A stretch of 64,000 nt of DNA from Typha latifolia (GCA_019914945.1 CM034113.1:5188850-5252849), one strand, 5' to 3'. Counted from the stretch's first letter, positions 33,371 through 47,011 are shown. The notes: generated by a model from the letters alone, not told the origin. Translations and numbers: made by a program.

Positions 33371-34118
33371 AATCTTAGATGAGTGAAAATAAAAAGATTA
33401 ATGCATTTCCTAATATTTAGATTTGCGTACCAACTTTTAGATGATAAAAATAATACTACACATATAATTTTAAATCTTACAATTCATCATAAAAGTTCAG
33501 TAGTGTCTGGAGACGCAATTGATATTCTGTACTCTTATTTATGTCTTCTGTTAATTATCCTATCGATATGATTTCGTAATTATTTTCTACAAAATAAATA
33601 GGTTATGCAGTTATCTAGTACTCTTACGGATCATATAAGCATTTTAAAATTTTAAGCGGTAGAAAATCAAAGAAAATATGATGTTATACACTCTTAAATT
33701 ATCTCCACTCGTGTTAAAAACCAACCTAGAAAATAAAATATAAATGATATGTGCATTTATAACATTTCTATATACTATCATATAAAATAAGATGCATATA
33801 AAAACATGCATAATATACCAATTAAAGTAAAGGTATCTAACGAATAAGATCGAGATTACTCGCCAAATTTTTTCTACTCAAGATGCACAATCCAAACATC
33901 ATCTGCATATCAATCATTCTTTGGCTTCTAAATTTATTGTATTAATTACAATACAAGATAAATATAGAATAAGAATCTATGGTATAAATTTATTTTTCCA
34001 TTTTAAACTATATATTCAATATAAATATGTTTTTTGAGAAGGTCGATTAAAGTGAATTGTGGCAGGTTCATGAATATGTGTCAAAGCCCCAACTTTTAGT
34101 ACAATAATAATAATAATA

Positions 34119-34150
<32 letters not shown>

Positions 34151-35393
34151 ATTACTAATAGAATTATTACTACCAATTGTGTGATAATAATGATAATCAA
34201 ATTAGTAGTTGAATTATTAGTAGAAATAGTATAACAAATATACTGTTATATCTATAATACATTGTGCATAACCGTTATCTATCATTTATTTATGATATCA
34301 CGAAAAGGGTAATGCTTTGATACCATATAATATATGAATCTCGATAATGCATGGATTAAATATATGGCTGACCTTCGATGGCATGCTCGTGATGTCTATT
34401 TCAAATGTCAACATATCTCATGTGCTGTCCGGTCCAATTTATATGAGTTATACTATGCCTATTATAACTCCATAGAGCATCATCAGTATTAATTGCACTC
34501 CCTCAGACTTCCTGCGTTAAGCCAAATTGTTGCATTTGATGTCAGTCTCATCCTTCAAATTTCTATATTAGTAAAATATATCATGCGCAATCTAACAATC
34601 AAATATGTTGAATATGATTGCCAAATCATCTACCATCAAACAACGAAATTGTTTGAAAATATTGAATTAAGCTTGTAGAAATACTACTTGAATCGAATTG
34701 GTGATTATGATAAGTGTGCATCTCCCATTGTCATCACTCAATTAGAGTAGTGGTAAGTGACCAATCAATCTAAATATCCTCAACTTTGTAAATGAAGTAA
34801 AATTCATTCCGTATGAAATAATGTTGAACTCGTAGCAATGTGCCTGTAAATCAACTCGCGAGCATCATCTCCATTTTGTATCATCTTATATCTATGCTCA
34901 CCTTGAAGCCTTAAGAGACTAGTGCCCATTTGTAGCTTATAATAATACAAATTAAAAGGTAAAAGATAAGCTCTACTTGGAATAACACTGAGCAATTAAA
35001 TATAAAAGTTTCTAACTTTGCTGACATAAATAAAAAGTAAAAAGATAAAATGTACAAGTGAAATATAAAATGTAAAAGATAATCTATACCGAGTTTGTCT
35101 TCATCTTATCAATTACTTGTTGAAGCCCTAGGTAGTAGGTAACTAGGTATGGGTGAGATCGTATGCTTCATCAACTAGGCCCCAATTTGTACATAGTACC
35201 CAAATTGCTCAGAGCCCAAGCCTATACATTCTGGCCCATCCCATCCCATCCCACCCCCACCAAAACCCTACTAAGGTATACAAAGAGCCAGAGAGCAGAA
35301 CTCAGAACTCCTCCTAAAACCCTACAATTCCAAGTTCCACCTTCGAAAGTCTCACAGTCCCAACCTCGATCGAACACTTAACAGGCACCAAAT
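33371..35393. other. AT-rich intergenic stretch and PPR promoter/5' UTR
   Basis: No gene is seen. 34103-34149 is a perfect (AAT)n(ATT)n palindrome. 35150-35393 turns C-rich and is the likely promoter and 5' UTR of the PPR gene; it has a 72-codon upstream open frame (35163-35381) that ends before the PPR start. No TATA box is clear. Confidence 0.5.
34103..34149. repeat. (AAT)n(ATT)n palindromic microsatellite
   Basis: About six AAT units directly followed by about ten ATT units, a near-perfect palindrome able to form a cruciform. Confidence 0.9.
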
Positions 35394-37154
35394 ATGCTTC
35401 CTTCTTCATCCACCCGCGTACGCCTCCTCCTCCTCAACTCCCTCCTCCGCTCAACCCCACTCCCTCCTCCCAAATCCTTCTCATTCATCTCCTCCCCCAA
35501 TCCAGAAACTTCCGACATCCCAATCCCGACCTCCCCACCCACCCAGGAATCCATCCTCTACGTCCTCAAGAAGCTCGAACAAAAGCCCCGGAAGGCTTTG
35601 TCCTTCTTCAACTGTGTCACCACCCAACACAGCTTCGAGCCGGGCTCACCCACCTACAACCTCATGCTAAGAATCCTCGGCCACAAGGACTGGATGAAGG
35701 ATTTCTGGGCCTTCCTCAAATCCATGGACGAAACCGGCCACGGCGTCGACCACGGCACCTTCCTCACCCTCCTTTCCAATTTCAAGAAGGAGAAGCTGAC
35801 CGCCGAGTGCGCCGCGCTCTCCCAATTCTATGCCCAGTCGAAGGAGAAGGCCGGGTCCGATGCCGCCGTCCAAGATGCCGTACATGTCGTTCTTGGTTCG
35901 GAGGATTGGAAAGAGGGGGTTGAGAAGAAGTTGGCGGATGTAAAGCTACCGCTTTCGGAGATCGTCGTCGCTAAGGTCCTTCGGGAAGTCCGCGATCACC
36001 CATTAAAGGCTTTAAACTTCTTCCAGTGGGCCGGGCGGAGGCCGGGCTATAAGCACGGTTCGGTGGCGTACAATGCGATGGTTCGCGTTCTTGGCCGGAA
36101 AGAATCGATAGAGGAATTCTGGAGCTTGATTCAGGAGATGAAAGGGGAGGGGCATGACATGGATATAGACACGTACATCAAGCTCTCCCGGCAGTTCCAG
36201 AAGTGTAAGATGACGAATGAGGCGGTGGAAATTTACGAGCTGATGATGGATGGGCCTTACAAGCCGGCAATTCAGGACTGCGGCGTTCTTCTTCGGCGTA
36301 TCGCGTTCAGTGGGACGCCCGATCTCGATTTGGTCTTTAGGGTCGTTAGGAAGTACGAGGCCACAGGGTATTCTCTGTCGAAGGTTGTGTATGACGGTAT
36401 TCATAGGTCTCTGACGAGCATGGGGAGATTCGACGAAGCAGAGGAGATCCTGAAAAAGATGAGGCTTGAAGGATATGAACCAGATAATATCACTTACAGC
36501 CAGTTGGTCTATGGGCTCTGTAAAGCTAAGAGACTGGAGGAGGCTTGCAAGGTTTTGGATGAAATGGAAGATGCTGGCTGTGTTCCTGATCTCAAGACTT
36601 GGACTGTTTTGATTCAAGGGCATTGTACAGCTGGAGAGGTGGATAAGGCCTTAGAGTGTTTGGCAAAGATGATTGAGAAAAATTGCGAAGCAGACGCCGA
36701 AGTTTTGGATGTTTTAGTGAAAGGCTTGTGTGGTGCGAACAAGGCAGATGGTGCTTATACATTTTTTGTCGAAATGGTCGAGAAAGGTGGGTTGCGACCT
36801 TGGCAAGCTACTTATAAGTATTTGATTAAAGAGTTACTGAGTGTAAAAATGCTTGAAGAGGCATTGAAGCTTCTTAGTTCGATGAAGAGCCACAAATTTC
36901 CTCCTTATGCTGATCCTTTCCCTCCCTACATATCCAAGTTTGGGACAATTGAAGATGCTAGAGTATTTTTTAAAGCTTTAACAGTGAGTAACTACCCATC
37001 ATCAACAGCATACCTGAATGTCTTCAAATCATTTTTTAATGAAGGTAGATATACAGAGGCCCAAGATTTGCTCTTCAAATGCCCTCATCATATCCGTAAG
37101 CATGCCGACATCTCTGAGCTTTTTGGTTCTATCAAAGGTGAGAGTGTTGCTTGA
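35394..37154 (+). CDS. P-class pentatricopeptide repeat protein, probably mitochondrial
   Basis: Intronless, 586 residues. The first 35 residues are rich in Ser, Arg, Leu and Pro with no acidic residue, an organelle-targeting presequence (probably mitochondrial). About ten 35-residue PPR motifs follow. The clearest are at about 332-470 (VVYDGIHRSLTSMGRFDEAE, then NITYSQLVYGLCKAKRLEEA, then LKTWTVLIQGHCTAGEVDKA). An N-terminal module of about 80 residues is duplicated: KALSFFNCV...YNLMLRILG...DFWAFLKSM and KALNFFQWA...YNAMVRVLG...EFWSLIQEM. There is no E, DYW or SMR domain, so it is P-class, a type that binds organellar RNA and acts in splicing, stability or translation. The arrangement recalls Arabidopsis At3g48250 and its relatives At3g02490/At5g15980; this is from memory. 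GC falls along the gene. Confidence 0.95.
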   Translation: MLPSSSTRVRLLLLNSLLRSTPLPPPKSFSFISSPNPETSDIPIPTSPPTQESILYVLKKLEQKPRKALSFFNCVTTQHSFEPGSPTYNLMLRILGHKDWMKDFWAFLKSMDETGHGVDHGTFLTLLSNFKKEKLTAECAALSQFYAQSKEKAGSDAAVQDAVHVVLGSEDWKEGVEKKLADVKLPLSEIVVAKVLREVRDHPLKALNFFQWAGRRPGYKHGSVAYNAMVRVLGRKESIEEFWSLIQEMKGEGHDMDIDTYIKLSRQFQKCKMTNEAVEIYELMMDGPYKPAIQDCGVLLRRIAFSGTPDLDLVFRVVRKYEATGYSLSKVVYDGIHRSLTSMGRFDEAEEILKKMRLEGYEPDNITYSQLVYGLCKAKRLEEACKVLDEMEDAGCVPDLKTWTVLIQGHCTAGEVDKALECLAKMIEKNCEADAEVLDVLVKGLCGANKADGAYTFFVEMVEKGGLRPWQATYKYLIKELLSVKMLEEALKLLSSMKSHKFPPYADPFPPYISKFGTIEDARVFFKALTVSNYPSSTAYLNVFKSFFNEGRYTEAQDLLFKCPHHIRKHADISELFGSIKGESVA

Positions 37155-38367
37155 ATTTAGTGCATTACTTTCTCAGGGTGATGAATGCCAGATGTATGTC
37201 TGAATGTAGTCGTTTAATATCTTGTGTGTTGCATATTACACAATGGATTATAAAGTTCAGTGGCAATACTTTATTGATCCATAAGAAAATGGAGGTTTTT
37301 CCTTTGGCAATTTAATTTTACAGCTAAGAGAACAAATTTTCTTCTAAATGATATCTCAAAGAAAAATGTCTTAGGATATTTCACATTGTCTAGGAGAGTC
37401 CGGAAGATCAGCCTTCTGATCCAACTGATATGGGAGCTAATTCCTTAATTTTTTAGTTTGAGGCAATTTCCTGATAGATAAGGCTCATATATTATTTCTT
37501 GTTGTTATGGTTGTAAATTACTATTAAAATATTTATATATTCTATATTAATAAAGATTATTTATCATATATAATTGTATCTTATTTTTTATATATTAAAA
37601 ATCGTAGATCGTTTTGGCGCTCACCTTCCATCTTGGTGCTATACGATGGGTGATCGCCTACAATCCGTGACAACCTTTCAAATCATTGTATTGCATTATA
37701 CATATTGCCCTAGATTCCTTTCTTTTCATCTTTTTGGTTGTGAATTCGTGGATGATCAGTGGAAGGAAAGTAGGGACTGGACAGAGATGAGTACTGGGGA
37801 TCAATTGGCAGTGGAAAAAAGAATAGTATCCTTCGATGGTGAGTAGTAATCAAGGTTTCAAACAAATCTCCCTCTTTTCCCTAGCTTCTTCCTTGTATTC
37901 TCGTTCTCATTATATATTTCTCTGTCTGCAACTACACATCTCCTCTCCTTTCTTCCCTCCCTTACTCTACTATTTTTTCCTCCCTAGCTCTTTCTTCTTT
38001 CCTAAGTCTGGCCAACGGTGGCTTTGGTGATGGATAGCGGTGGCTTAGCAAAGTCCTTTAAAAACTTGCTTTTGGTCACTTATCCTTAATTTTTTGCTCT
38101 CTTTTGTCTCTCTACTCATGCCTCCCCTCTCTATCCTATATCAGCTTTATCTGTCCTCTTTTGTTTCTTTTAAAATTTTTTGAGATTGTCTTCTCCTTTT
38201 AATCAATAGAAGGTTCCTTGGGGTACCTTTTTTATCAGCTTTATCATAATTATATAAAATGTATAACCAGGCCAATGATTTTCGTGTCGGTCAGCATAGG
38301 GCGTGCTGGCTTGGAATGCTTTAGCACACCTCTAATATATTTTTAAGAGTATTTAGACATATTTTTA

Positions 38368-38404
<37 letters not shown>

Positions 38405-39247
38405 CCTATAGTAGAGTGTTTTATCTTTAGATAATATTATAAATGACCTATTTTATTAAAAATATAGCAGTAGTCAAGTAGAAATATAATTCAACAAATT
38501 ATATGATTTAATACATTCATCAATTGATAATAGTTTAATAATTAAAATCAACCTAGTTGGATGTAGAATGAGAAAGAGAATCAAGACTTCATTTGCCGGC
38601 ACAAAAATAACATGAGAATCTTACATCAGATATGGTTGATACTTAATGTGTATTGTAACATTTCACATATTTTTCATACAAATATGGAGTTTGCAATTCT
38701 CATATGATGTGATATGCATATTGAACATGCATAGAAACGAATGATACATGCACACCGTAGTCATATGCAAGTTGTGAATATGTATCATAGGTGCGTCGTA
38801 TTTTTTAATTTGTGGAGAATTTTGGAAAAAAACTAAATGTTGAAATTTTAGCCAAGAAGCATAAAAGTTTTGTTCAAATATAATCATATAGAGTCGATCT
38901 AATATGTTCATTTAGCAGCAATTTTGACCTAATTCGAATGAATTTGACATATTAATTTTGGATTCCTTAAAATTTGGTGAAAATTTTTTTGGAAAATAAA
39001 ATTTTGCTTTAATTCCTATGTTTTAAAGAGTATTTTTTAATAGATCTAGCACCAAAATACGAAAAATATGTAATCTAGCACAATTGATCTAGATCTATTA
39101 TTTCTACATTCTAAATTAGTTTTTAAAATGTAAAACAAGAAAAAACTAAAGAGAATGAAAAAAATTTACCTTTTGATGGGATTTGAAGAAGAAATCTTGA
39201 ATTATTCCTTAATCTCCCCTCTTTCTCCTCCCTTTCACCTTCTTTCA
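37155..39247. other. Intergenic; PPR 3' UTR, then AT-rich spacer
   Basis: The first few hundred bases are likely 3' UTR. The region 37600-38040 is somewhat C/T-rich with no domain. 38373-38399 is an (AT)n microsatellite. No gene found. Confidence 0.5.
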
Positions 39248-39255
39248 CTTCCACT

Positions 39256-39783
39256 TAGACATGATCATCGGGCGGGCCGGGTTGGGTTCGGGCTAGGCTT
39301 TTCGGGCTAATCGGGCTTAAGTATTTGTTCATAGCCCGACCCACCAATCACTCGGGCTGGGCCGGGTTCGGGTCGGGTTAGAATAGTCTAGTTCGTTACC
39401 GCCCATCGACCCGTGAGAGATCGAGCTAGCCGGTCGGGCTGGGCCGGCTCGACCCACCAATCATTCGGCCCAACCCACATTTTAGTTATTTTAAAAAAAA
39501 ATTTATTATTAGCTTATTTTTAAAAAAATATTTATATTCCTCTATTTAAAAAAATAATAATAAATTAAAAAAATTTAAATGCGTGCTTAAAAAATGTAAA
39601 ATGGTACAGTATCAAAATTTTAGTTGGTTTTTACTGTAGCAGAACGGGCGGGCAAAAGGCTGGCCCGTGCTGCCCGTGGGTAGTTCAGGCTTGGGCTGAA
39701 CCGGATCCGGGCCGGGCTTAGCCCGGTCCAAACTGGGTCGGGTCGGGCCGGGCACCGGCGGGCTGGGCGTTTGATCATGTCCG
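39256..39783. mobile_element. hAT-like miniature DNA element, copy 2, uninterrupted
   Basis: 528 bp with terminal repeats TAGACATGATCA at the left and TGATCATGTCCG at the right, flanked by the exact 8-bp duplication CTTCCACT (39248-39255 and 39784-39791). Both arms are dense in CGGGC/GCCCG words and the centre is AT-rich. It is inverted relative to copy 1 (7933-11557) and shows where the solo LTR entered that copy. No transposase; it must be mobilised in trans. Confidence 0.9.
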
Positions 39784-39791
39784 CTTCCACT

Positions 39792-42700
39792 TTTATTTTT
39801 AGTAAAGTGATACCGATCTCTTTGACTAGCCATTGACGGTTATGGGATTTTTGGCAGCACCAGCACAAGAAGGCACAACCTGTGCCAAGTGCCGATAAGT
39901 CATCGGTACGAGGCATGTGGCACAATCATTCTTGACCAGAACCCTATTGCATGCAACTAAAAGCCATGTGTAAAACTAATATTAGACAATGGTATTATTA
40001 CATAATAAGCTACAATTTGAATCCACATAGTTATTTTTCTTTTCAGAAAATATTTATAGACAGGAATCCACATAGTAATGCCCCTCTTAGAAGTGTAAAA
40101 GTGTATAACCAATTAAAGGAGAGTTGAGAAGAGGGAACAAAGTTGTGATGTGGGTTGCTTATATTGTATAGAAGGATATTTATTTAATCCCTACATATAT
40201 TGGTGGTCATTAGTAGATAAATCTCTATTTCTTTTAATTTTTTTATGTATATTCTCGTCTCCTAGACATATCACTTCCTATTTTATTAGTTTATTTTATG
40301 GTTGTATCTATATCGTATTGTATTCGTATGCCATGTTTGCGTCTATGCTTCATAGATCACAAAAAATGTTGGCCACATATTTGGTAACCATGCATTTTGG
40401 TCGAGCTTGATAGTCGATAGAACAGTCTGGTGGCTTGAATTCTACAGTATTTTGATTAGTTAGTCATCCAGGTTAGGTTGGAGTAGATAGAGTTAGGCCT
40501 GAATGTGACTCGAAACATTATGTATCTTTGTTGTACCCTTGCTTTGTGCTCACTGAGGATCTAAGTCTGAAATGATGAAACTTATTGGACATTTTGACAC
40601 CTTCAACTGGTTTATTTTCATGTTTTTTAATTACCAAAATTCAAAAGAGCCACTAGGAAAATAAAAGAGAACAAAGAGAAATTCTGGAAAGGAATAGGGC
40701 CATGAAAATATTGTGCACATACGTACCTTCTAATTATCAAAAGTTAGTCACTGTTTAGAGATGAGGAGACAATGTCTGTAAGAGAGAGAAGGTAGAGAAC
40801 TCTTGCACTTATATAAAACTTTTAGAATTATTTGAGTTTGTCCTAGAGATGAGATAGTGTATTAGTACTTTTAGGTTATCAAGGCTCAAGAATCAGGAGT
40901 GAGGATTGGTCAGAGTGATGAAATAGAGCAGATCTCCGAGCTCCCAGGGGCTTGGATATAGGGTACATTTCTTCTTTCTTTTGATTATTTACTGAAACTA
41001 CTATATGTAAAAGCCTATTATTAATGAGATCAATTCTACACCTTTTGGTAATGGAAATAGTCATATGCTTAAGTTAATTCATCCTTTATCTATAACCTAT
41101 TGGCTGATCCTGAAAGTTTGTTTGTAGACCATTTTTTTTAAGATTTTATTTCAGATATGTATTTGCTTCTGGTTTATGAATAAGAAGATAAATACTTAGC
41201 TAATTAAGATGTCTATTATTTGTTTTCTTCTAGAAATGTTGATCCGGCTATGCTTTCTGCATCCTGTTTGTGTTATATGATTGTTTTTCATTATAACTGC
41301 TACAAATAAAATAAATGAATATAATTTGAGTGGAATTTAGTGAAGGCTGTAGAAAATTTGCATTGCATTAGTTGTAGTATAGATTTTACTACCAATCCTT
41401 ACAGTAGCAAATGATTGAACAAATCCCAGACTGATGAACTGAGTGACTGGCTATACTATGAACTCCACTGTAAGCAAATAATACTCTGGGGTTTTAGAGT
41501 TAGCCTTCAAACAGATTTGTGAACTCTTTAAGAACAGCTTTATAGTGAAACATGGAAGCAAATTTGGTTAAGTAAAGTTTGCCGCTGACAACTACATTTA
41601 TGCAGGATTCATATATACTTGAAATTGAATATTTTGCACTTCTTCTCAAATTTACTTGTTTAGTAATCTATCAATGTTAAGTAACTAGATATGGTAGGAA
41701 TTTTGCTCCAAGAAACTAAACTTGGATACTAGTGTGCTGTTGTATTAAGAACTAGCCAAACTCTCACATATATATATAGCTTTAAATTTGTTTTCCATCT
41801 TGGAATCTGTCTTCCTCTGCTTTGCCTTATAATGAAAGCTAACTCTTTATCGCGGATGGAAGCCACCGACAAGGTAGTGGTTTTCAGAGGTAAGTTGGGG
41901 AGGAGCTTGCAAATTCATATAGTTTTTGTCAATGAGTAAAATGTTGAGAGAAGCTTTGGAATTGCCACAGTTAATAGCAGGTTTCAGGAGGAATTCATGT
42001 CAGGTGAGTACCTGTTGCAAATCACAGCTTCCCAATTCTAAACAAAGCAGTTCAACATCATTACTGTCTGAATTTAGAGCTTTGGAATTTGTTCAGCTTC
42101 TGATATCCTTGTTTCACAAGAGAAGATTGTACATCTCTTCTCCTCTATTATGGTTTTTTTTCATCCAAGATATATATATATATATATGTATATATTGCTA
42201 GACTAATGCGATCTTTATGATTTCTACCATCTCAAAGGCGAGTCAAACCTTAGATCCCTTCTCTTCTATTAAACCCGTGGCTCTCTCACGCAGTCCTGCT
42301 GTTCTCTTCGCGAATTTACTATCACACAAGGATAATCTCGTGAAAAGCAATATATTTTATTTAGGCAGTGAGCCCTCTGTATGTAGTCTAGGAGTAGTTT
42401 AGATATTTGTAGAATATTGTCAGCATTATGCTTTCATTATTTAATCTATGATGGTATTCAAGTTGTATGCCAATTGTGGATTTTAATTTTGCTGATCATA
42501 CACCAGGATATTATGATGATAAATCTTGCAATTAGATCTCTTCGCAGTGCCTAATGCACTCTCAACCAAGATCAGTGGCAGAATATTTTATTTATTTATT
42601 AATTATATCTGAGATCATTTAGACTGTGTGATACTTAATTAAAATGTACATCAAGTATGAACCTGAGTAATCACTGTCAAGTACAAAAATTAGATATGTG

Positions 42701-43536
42701 ATAATCATAATAATCATGACTAGAAGGTAGAGATTACAACTTTGGCAAGACCCAATGATGTAGAATTAAGGTGTCTTTTTAAACTGTATCTTTGTGACCT
42801 AAAAAATTGTGCAAAGATGAGTGAGAAATTAGTATGAGCTTACAATCAGAGTTCTTATTTTGATGATCATGAATTATATTTGTAATCTTTATTTTAGTAT
42901 GACTTACTATATATTATTATGAGCATATTATCACCTTTGCACTTATTCATATTCTACTCTGCATTGTATTACTTTTAGATTGTCATGAATTATATTTATT
43001 GGGTTTTATGTTTACCATCTTTCAGTTAAATATTTTATAAACTAGAGAAGAACGTTGTTGATATCATGTAGGAGTTGTTGTAATTAGTTATTAATTTCTT
43101 ATATTTCATGTATGGGCATACATTGACGAGTATGTTGGCCCTTCTTGGTATCATATACTATTTGAGGTCTTTCTTTTTGGCCCATGGTTATTTGGATTTA
43201 TATTTTATCTATGGATTATTTAGGTAGAAGATTGACTTAGAGACAATATAAAATTTATGTAGGTTTTTTGACCACGTAATGTCTAAATTTCAAATTTGAT
43301 TTAAAATTTTAGAGACTTGAAGTGGGATTAGGAAACAAAAGGTAGCGAGGTACTGTTTGGCTTTTAAAAGCAAAGGGAATTAAGCATGGTTCACAAGATC
43401 TTCTTCTTCCTCCAACGCATGCAAACTACCATTTTAAGGCTTTTAGACAAGAAAGGGGAGCAAGATGGACATGGGGGGTCAAATCTGAATCTACGAAACT
43501 TGGCATCAAGATCCTCATTCCACATCGAATCCCCCA

Positions 43537-43540
<4 letters not shown>
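39792..43540. other. Intergenic stretch, no firm gene
   Basis: No long frame or domain. At 41831-41890 an ATG-initiated open stretch (MEATDKVVVFR) runs into a perfect donor AG|GTAAGT, and 42000 has CAG|GTGAGT. 42200-42402 holds a somewhat GC-richer 61-codon frame. These could be exons of an unrecognised or non-coding transcript, but I cannot join them into a protein. Confidence 0.4.

Positions 43541-43609
<69 letters not shown>
43541..43609 (+). repeat. (CT)n microsatellite
   Basis: Over thirty CT units with one TTT interruption, followed by a short (TA)n run at about 43615-43630. The open frames reported on either strand here are only Ser-Leu or Arg-Glu translations of the repeat. Confidence 0.95.
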
Positions 43610-45489
43610 ATTGCTATATATATATATATTAAAATATATTTGAGATTGGACATGTTGATGAGTTGAGAGGTCATCATCATAAATCTTGCAAATTCCCATT
43701 GCCCTTCCCTTTTAATTTCTCGAGTGAAGTCATCTGGAGGTAGTGCACAGGACCCACACATTTATCAACTATTTCTGATTCAAACCCTACCTCGTCGTTT
43801 TTTATATTAAAGAAAATAATGATATAGAAATTTTTGAGGTTTTAAGTTTTAAATTAATTATTTTAATGGTAAATTTTGTTAATTTATGCAAAGAAATTCA
43901 AATCCAAAACCAGGATTTAGCCCAACTACCAGCATAAGGACCCAGTTTTGCTAAGACAAATCCTATTTTTTTTTTATTATAAAAGAAAACAGTAGATAAA
44001 TTAGGGTTCACAAAAAAATAATATATATATGGGTATAGGTAGAATATAAATCAATAAATGATGATCTCCTGCAAGAATTTTAGGAGGGATTGCATTTGCC
44101 ATCCCAATGGGGTGAAATAAATGATGGTCTGTCTACTGGTCGCCGCCAATATCTTGGTTGCTTTTATTAATTGAATGTTTCAGGGGTAAAACAGCATCCA
44201 CTGTTACAGATGTCTCTGTTTGTCTGATAGAAGCGTGTGTCTGTCTGCCACGTATAATTTACTATTCCCTTAGTTTTTATCTTTACATTCTCTTTGTTTT
44301 TTCATCACTTGATCCAAGGAAAAGAGATTGTAATTACTTCCACTAGTCAAGATTTGGGGCATTTTTTGGATTTATGCAAAATAGAAGAAGGAAGATCAAC
44401 TCAAGCTGTTCTCCTTCTTTTTCTTTAGGTTTTTTAGGGGCATTTGCAAAAAAAAATATTCTTTTATTTTAAAAAAAGAAGTAAAAATTGATTCTTGTGT
44501 GATATATCTTAGAAAAAATGTGTATTTTATTATAAAAAAATATGCATCTAGTAATATAAAAAATAAAAGTCCAATCTTACTATTATTAAAATCTCTGCAA
44601 ATAACACAATTTTAATTAATCTCATCGTAAAAACTACCTCAATGTGCGCGCACATATGTGTATGTATATATACTTGTAAACACTAATAAAAAGATATTAT
44701 ATTACATTTCCTAAGAAAATAAAAGATAAATTTGTATTTAGCATCCAAGTTTTTTAATCAATGGGATTCATTCCACCCTCGTTATGCTACTATTTCTTAT
44801 ATTTTACTATACTATCATTTTAATATCACTTATTATGCATAACTTAACACTAACTATTTGAAGTGTTCTTGCACTTCATATGTGATCCAATCTCTACAAA
44901 TATCAAAAGAGAACAAAATTATCAAAATAAGCTCAATCACAAGATGTATGTGAAAAATACTCTCAATAGGAAAATTTGGGGGGTAACAATAAATTCACAA
45001 TGTAAGATATAAGTACACTAATTCTAAAATATATCGGATAAATCAAACCAAGAAACATACCCACATGCATATGACCAGCCAATACGAAAAACTCACATAC
45101 TACAGCCATGGGATGTGGCTATCTCTTATTGCATTTTACTATTATCAATGCATTAGCTCCTTGTAGGGCTTTTATATGATATCTCACTAGAACTCTCTAC
45201 TCTAATTTGTTATTATTATCTAAGCATTTTACTTTGATTTCTCTTCCAGTCACTTTACCATCTCAAGAGTTCTGCTCTTCCATGTCTTTAATTGCTTTGT
45301 GTGAATCACCTCAAACAAACTCATCTAAGCTAATGCTTCAAATTGTACACTCTGTCCTAAGCCATGAACACCACCAAAATATTGCATGTCCAAAGCGCAA
45401 TTGTGTTAAAATGACTCCTGTAGAAAACACTTTATGCTTTCGGGCTTGCTCTTTGTAGAATTTCTTATTCCATCCATCTTTCTATTAAT

Positions 45490-45890
45490 TAAAGAGAATT
45501 TTATAAATCACACTCTATATTTTATCTATTTTGTGACTTACGTCTTTGAGGTTTTTATAACTCGGCCCTCTTTTTTTTTTTCTTTATAATTATTGTTTAA
45601 CACCTTTTATTAATTTAAACAGTACCAGCAAAAGAATATTTTGTTATAATATATGAAATAATTATAAATACATAAATTATCTATGACTTCTTCAAGTAGA
45701 GAGGGAAAAAAATAGTAGTGAGTATATTTTAGTACTTTGATCGATATCAGTTAGTTAAAATAACGTCAAAATATTAAACGAGAATTATAGAGAAAAATAA
45801 AAGATCGGACTATAAAATTGTCAAAGACGGAGTGCGAATAAAAAAATAGCTAGGATCGCACCTTAGTGCAATTTATAAGATACTATCAAT
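45490..45890. mobile_element. Palindromic MITE-like element
   Basis: Left arm (TTATAAATCACACTCTATATTTTA..., GACTTACGTCTTTGA) matches the reverse complement of the right arm (CAAAGACGGAGTGCGAATAA..., TGCAATTTATAAGATA). Approximate ends, no ORF, no clear target duplication. Confidence 0.5.
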
Positions 45891-46952
45891 TAAAAGTTTC
45901 CTATTGAGTTTGGACCCCTCATCCGAGGAGGAGAAAATGGCTAAAATTGTTTGTCTTTGCTGCTACTGCTACAAGGTTCAAACCTTCTCAAATTTGCATA
46001 CGTAGGAGACTATGGGCAATGGATTCATGTCATTGATGGCTTGCATGGCTCGGCGAAGGGCCTGATCTTGGTCGTTGTGGTCATCCATCGTCCATCGTCC
46101 ATCGTCCATCGTCAAATCTGGAAAAGATGCAATAAACTAATGATGCCATCCATATTCAACTACTGCTCGTTGATAATTTGAGGCCATTGAAGCAATTGCA
46201 AATGATATACATTCTCTTTTCTGAAAATACCATTCTTATAAAACAAACCATATACACATATATTACCGCAAAGCTAACAAACTACTAAATTAAAAATCTA
46301 AGGATACAAGTATACTTGGCTGGAGTTTTAGCATCTCATCTCTCACTGAAGCTTCTGTGCCTCATTTGCATGGTAGGATCCGCAATAATTAACATGAAAT
46401 TATGCTAATAGATATATAAACTATTATTACAAACTAATTAATACCAACAAGTCTAGAAAATGTACTTCCACTCATCTTGGTTTCTTCAAGGAAAAAAAAT
46501 AAAAATTTGTAAACAATATCTTATTTTAACTAAACATTTATTTATGCTCAGTATTTTTAGTATTTCTAAATCGTGTCCTATAATTTATCGAATATGTGCT
46601 GTTAAATTTTATTAGTTAAACTTAATTAAACTTCTGAGTTAAAATAACTATACTAAAATATTATATAAGTCATACTAAGAGTATTTTAGTAATTTTAATA
46701 ATAAGGTAATTTTATTATTTTAGAAATAAAATATTTTAATTTAATCGAATATTCTTACAGTATTAATTTAAATCTAAATAAGGTGTAATTTATAATTTAT
46801 TAAAAGGAAGGGTGTTATATGAAAAATTCAAAAAAAAAGACAGTATTAAGAATAATAATTTATTCTGTCACTCGTGCGGTACAATAAAGAAAAGAAATGC
46901 GTCTCTTCTCCAATCCACACCTACGCTATATACTCCCCTACCTATAACCTAC

Positions 46953-46955
<3 letters not shown>

Positions 46956-47009
<54 letters not shown>
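46956..47009 (+). repeat. (GA)n microsatellite
   Basis: About 27 uninterrupted GA units. Confidence 0.95.

Positions 47010-47011
<2 letters not shown>

Noticed and set aside
36012..36623. 203-codon open frame antisense to the PPR gene
   Set aside because: It is the complement of conserved PPR motifs; the GC-rich codon bias of the sense strand leaves few antisense stops.
42217..42402. Organellar DNA insertion
   Set aside because: The composition shift suggested it, but I recognise no plastid or mitochondrial gene sequence here.
43391..43761. Open frames with Arg-Glu runs near 43.5 kb
   Set aside because: Translations of the (CT)n microsatellite only.
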